IMG/VR virus record: IMGVR_UViG_3300042549_005655
Location: 1-24,768 of that record
From: a virus
Reading direction: 5' to 3' (one strand)
Length of the DNA: 24,768 nucleotides
This document shows, one piece after another, positions 22,119 to 24,768 of the stretch. Every line of letters starts with the position of its first letter. Position 1 is the stretch's first letter. The notes under the pieces are model-generated. The model ran no database searches, was not told the origin of the DNA, and worked only from the letters and a program-made list of their open reading frames with translations. The translations under genes and the position numbers were made by a program.

Positions 22119-23460
22119 AATGTTTATTGAATTTATTAATAGTATAATCTTTTTTCTTACCTACAGATTCAAATATTTTTTCTTCAATTCCACCATGAGA
22201 AAATATAAAATAAACATCATTTTTTAACCTTTCTTTAGTAGTCATTCTATCTCTAATTTGCCAATATGAAGTAGCTGAGAAATCTAAATTTAATAATATC
22301 AAATAATTGGCTTTACTAAGATTTACGCCTTCTCTAATACTTTGTATTTGCCCTACAATATGTTTTGATGTTGAGTTAAATTCGTGTAAATCTTCGGTTA
22401 TTTCACTTCCAAAAACTTCTTTTAACATCATTAATTCAGCTTTAAATTTATAAATTATAGCTAATTTATATCCTTTAAATTTTTCTTTAATAAATTCAGC
22501 TTTAGTTTTATCAAATACTAATCTTTCTTCATTTTCAAACTTAATAGTACCTGAGTATATTTGATGCAATTTTTGTTGTAATTTAACGCTTGTATCTGCT
22601 AAAATAACATTATCACCTTTCTCAATAACTCTATCTTTTAATAATTTATTAGCTAAATTATAAGTAGTATCTTTCATTTTTACATACAAAATATGCTCTT
22701 CTACTTTTGATTCAAAACCAGCTTCATTTTGTGAAAATGATAGCACTAAATGCTTATATGAATTTTTAATTAATTCAATAGACTTTTTTTGTCTTTCAAT
22801 TAATTCATTTTGATATTTATTAAATTGATTTATAATTATATCATAATCAGTATTTAATTTACTTACTTCACGCTTTTTTATTGCGATAAATTTATAAATA
22901 TTTTCAACTGAATTACTATAATCAGCTTTATTAAATCCATTAATTACAAAATCAACTTTAACACAATTATTACCATTAAAGAATTGATAAAAATTTCTAA
23001 ATTGATTAAATGGATTGTAATTTGATAAATACAATTGATGATAAATTTGCATTTCACTTTCAGGCGTTGGTGTACCTGAAAGTAAAAGCATAGGTATTTT
23101 ACTAAATCTTTTTTTAATATCTAAAGTGTATTTACTTGGCTTTGGAAAACTAGCGTATTGGTGTGATTCATCAATTATTATAAAATCAAAATTATTTTCT
23201 TCAATTTTATGTAATGATTCTTTATTAATACAAGTTAACTTATAAGTGAATTTCATTGCTTCAAAATCACTTTGAATGCTTGAAATAGCTTTTAACTTTG
23301 TAATAAATAAAACATTATTTTTGCTTAATAATTTAGCAACCTCTAAAGATGTTAAAGTCTTTCCTGTTCTTACTTCAGCTTGAAAGTATGCTAATTTATA
23401 TTTACTAATAATTTCAGTTAATTTATTAGCGTTTTCTATTTGGTATGGTCTTAATTGCAT
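22096..23460 (-). CDS. SF2 DNA helicase (SNF2/DEAD-like)
   Basis: A 454-aa two-domain helicase. It starts MQLRPYQIENANKL, a typical SF2/SNF2 opening, with Walker A AEVRTGKT (28-35), motif II DESH (97-100) and motif III SGTPTP (128-133). In the C-terminal lobe VGQIQSIREGVNLSKANYLI and SATSYWQIRDRM (roughly 365-405) correspond to motifs V and VI. A long helical insert (about 185-245, KKREVSKLNTDYDIIINQFN and following) separates the lobes. It likely uses ATP to translocate on or remodel DNA in phage replication or recombination. It overlaps the DUF3987 gene by 10 nt upstream and the VRR-NUC gene by 23 nt downstream, a trio often seen in phage replication modules. Confidence 0.82.
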   Translation of the reverse strand: MQLRPYQIENANKLTEIISKYKLAYFQAEVRTGKTLTSLEVAKLLSKNNVLFITKLKAISSIQSDFEAMKFTYKLTCINKESLHKIEENNFDFIIIDESHQYASFPKPSKYTLDIKKRFSKIPMLLLSGTPTPESEMQIYHQLYLSNYNPFNQFRNFYQFFNGNNCVKVDFVINGFNKADYSNSVENIYKFIAIKKREVSKLNTDYDIIINQFNKYQNELIERQKKSIELIKNSYKHLVLSFSQNEAGFESKVEEHILYVKMKDTTYNLANKLLKDRVIEKGDNVILADTSVKLQQKLHQIYSGTIKFENEERLVFDKTKAEFIKEKFKGYKLAIIYKFKAELMMLKEVFGSEITEDLHEFNSTSKHIVGQIQSIREGVNLSKANYLILLNLDFSATSYWQIRDRMTTKERLKNDVYFIFSHGGIEEKIFESVGKKKDYTINKFNKHYGIKASN

Positions 23461-24768
23461 TCTTTCAAATAATGGTTAATTAATTGTTTACTTACTCCTA
23501 ATATTTCTGCTATTTCAGATTTTTTAAAACTTGGATTAGCTTTAAATATTTCAATAGCTTGTTCTTTTTTAGTCTTACTTTCGTTAGCTTTAACTACTTT
23601 TTTTGCTTCGCTTTTTTCAATATTATCAAACTTGATTTTTTTAGCTTGATTAATAAAGTAATTAGCTAACAATTCAGCTTTTAAAATAGATTCTTTACTA
23701 ATTACATCGTATTCAGTACCATGAATAATACTATCTAAAGTATTTAATAATAAAGCAAATCTAGGTATGTAAGATTTTAATTTAGGATACATACTTTTAA
23801 AATACTCAGTTTCGTTATCTGAATTTTGATAACCAGTTATAGTATTATAAATTCTACTCCATTCATTTTTAGCATCATTATCAAACCTTGCTATATGACT
23901 TACAATTTCATTATCTTCATTGTAAACTATTAATGCAGTTTTAACAGTTTGATAAAAATCTACTATAAAATCATTATACCAAGTAATAATATTTTCTTGC
24001 ATTTCTCTATCATTGTATAACTCAATTTCTAATTCAGGAAATACAAGTAATATCCTATCAATAAAACCGTTATCTTTATTTTCTTCTGTAAAGAATTGTG
24101 TTAAAATACTAGGTTGAATACCTCCTAAAATTGGAATTATAGGACTTTCAACAAATGAACTTTTTGCAGTTTTTCTGTTTACAGATACGCCTTGATTACT
24201 CCATGAACTTAGCCAAAATTCTAAATCAGAACCTTGTCTATATTTATTCATATCCTTAAAGAAGCCAGCTAACTCATCCTTAAATACTCCGATTGAATTT
24301 TTATTTTCTTCATGTAATTCAACCAATGCCTCCAAAGTAACATCATTAACAATAAATTGTGTTTTTTTAGGCTCTTTAATAATCTCTGATGTTTCTTTTT
24401 CTTTTTTATCTAGTTTCTCATAATGTTCATATTTTTCACGCTCTTTAATGTAGTTTTTTATTTCTTTATTATTTATTTTCTTTAATGGGAAAATAATATT
24501 ATTAATACTTGGTGTTTTACCTAGTCCAGCTTTACCAACACAAGAAACCCAAACTGTTGCATTTTCTAACCACCCTTTTTTTACTTCAATTTTTATTGCA
24601 TTACCAACAATAACTGATAATAGCCATAAAAAACTAGCACCCATAAAATCTACACTAGAATCTAAAGTTTTATTACACTCTAAAATGTAGTTTTGTATTT
24701 CTGTAGGGTAAATTTCAATAGGGAAATCTATTTTTTCTAAAATAGGCTTTTCTATTTTTTCTTCTAAC
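23451..24768 (-). CDS. DUF3987-type ATPase, primase/helicase-like (5' end cut by window edge)
   Basis: An open frame that runs off the right edge; 438 residues are visible. Upstream of the first visible internal ATG (24644) the frame continues with IEIYPTEIQNYILECNKTLD, a typical DUF3987 lead-in, so the true start lies outside. The visible part has Walker A GKAGLGKTPS (about 78-87), a Walker B-like FKDELAGFF (about 162-170), then GSDLEFWLSSWSNQGVSVNR, all characteristic of DUF3987 proteins found in phage and plasmid replication modules. The C-terminus ends in a helix-turn-helix (about 405-437, KKSEIAEILGVSKQLINHYL). A role as a replicative helicase/ATPase, perhaps with a primase domain upstream, is inferred from the family. 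Confidence 0.8.
   Translation of the reverse strand, partial: LEEKIEKPILEKIDFPIEIYPTEIQNYILECNKTLDSSVDFMGASFLWLLSVIVGNAIKIEVKKGWLENATVWVSCVGKAGLGKTPSINNIIFPLKKINNKEIKNYIKEREKYEHYEKLDKKEKETSEIIKEPKKTQFIVNDVTLEALVELHEENKNSIGVFKDELAGFFKDMNKYRQGSDLEFWLSSWSNQGVSVNRKTAKSSFVESPIIPILGGIQPSILTQFFTEENKDNGFIDRILLVFPELEIELYNDREMQENIITWYNDFIVDFYQTVKTALIVYNEDNEIVSHIARFDNDAKNEWSRIYNTITGYQNSDNETEYFKSMYPKLKSYIPRFALLLNTLDSIIHGTEYDVISKESILKAELLANYFINQAKKIKFDNIEKSEAKKVVKANESKTKKEQAIEIFKANPSFKKSEIAEILGVSKQLINHYLKECN

Noticed and set aside
1-24768. tRNA genes, CRISPR arrays, insertion sequences, integrase or att sites
   Set aside because: No cloverleaf-like segment, regular spaced repeats, transposase or recombinase motifs were found on reading both strands; short or degenerate att sites cannot be excluded by eye.

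Overview
The window is a piece of a tailed-phage or prophage genome from an AT-rich Bacteroidetes host, most likely a Flavobacterium-like one. The basis for the host call is: roughly 30% GC; start codons with no consistent Shine-Dalgarno sequence; promoter-like boxes of the Bacteroidetes type (TTG or TTTG, then TAnnTTTG); a SprB-like repeat in a tail-region gene; and several structural proteins that look like families common in Bacteroidetes phages. The tape measure protein, the tail assembly chaperone and the absence of any visible sheath protein point to a long-tailed siphovirus. No integrase, lysis gene, tRNA or CRISPR array is visible, so lifestyle cannot be decided here.

Layout, read in the direction of minus-strand transcription (right to left). 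(1) 24768-21471 is a DNA-metabolism module: a DUF3987-type ATPase cut by the right edge, an SF2 helicase, a VRR-NUC nuclease, a 53-aa protein, and a small gene split by an in-frame TAA. (2) A terminator hairpin running into a promoter-like box (21390-21432) separates this from the packaging and tail block, 21372-10678: small and large terminase, two small proteins, a tail chaperone with a candidate -1 frameshift, a 991-aa tape measure protein, a large distal tail protein, a SprB-repeat protein, two or three tail-tip proteins and a probable tail tube protein. (3) A DXD glycosyltransferase (9770-10672) precedes the head genes: portal (with a DnaJ-like CxxCxGxG zinc motif), MuF-like protein, scaffold and major capsid protein. 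A second hairpin-promoter element (2869-2913) with nearly the same 12-nt loop follows the capsid gene. Connector and tail-completion genes and a tail fibre cut by the left edge come next.

The head block is interrupted by an opposite-strand (+) accessory cassette, 4948-7138. It carries its own divergent promoter, putative operator repeats, a ribbon-helix-helix regulator and its own terminator. It encodes a small membrane protein, a SAM methyltransferase, a 56-aa superinfection-immunity-type membrane protein and four proteins I cannot assign. It looks like a moron or host-takeover/exclusion island, and it is the best candidate in the window for an undescribed system.

Genes are tightly coupled: seven junctions are exactly TAATG and three are ATGA, which suggests termination-reinitiation in a host that makes little use of Shine-Dalgarno pairing.
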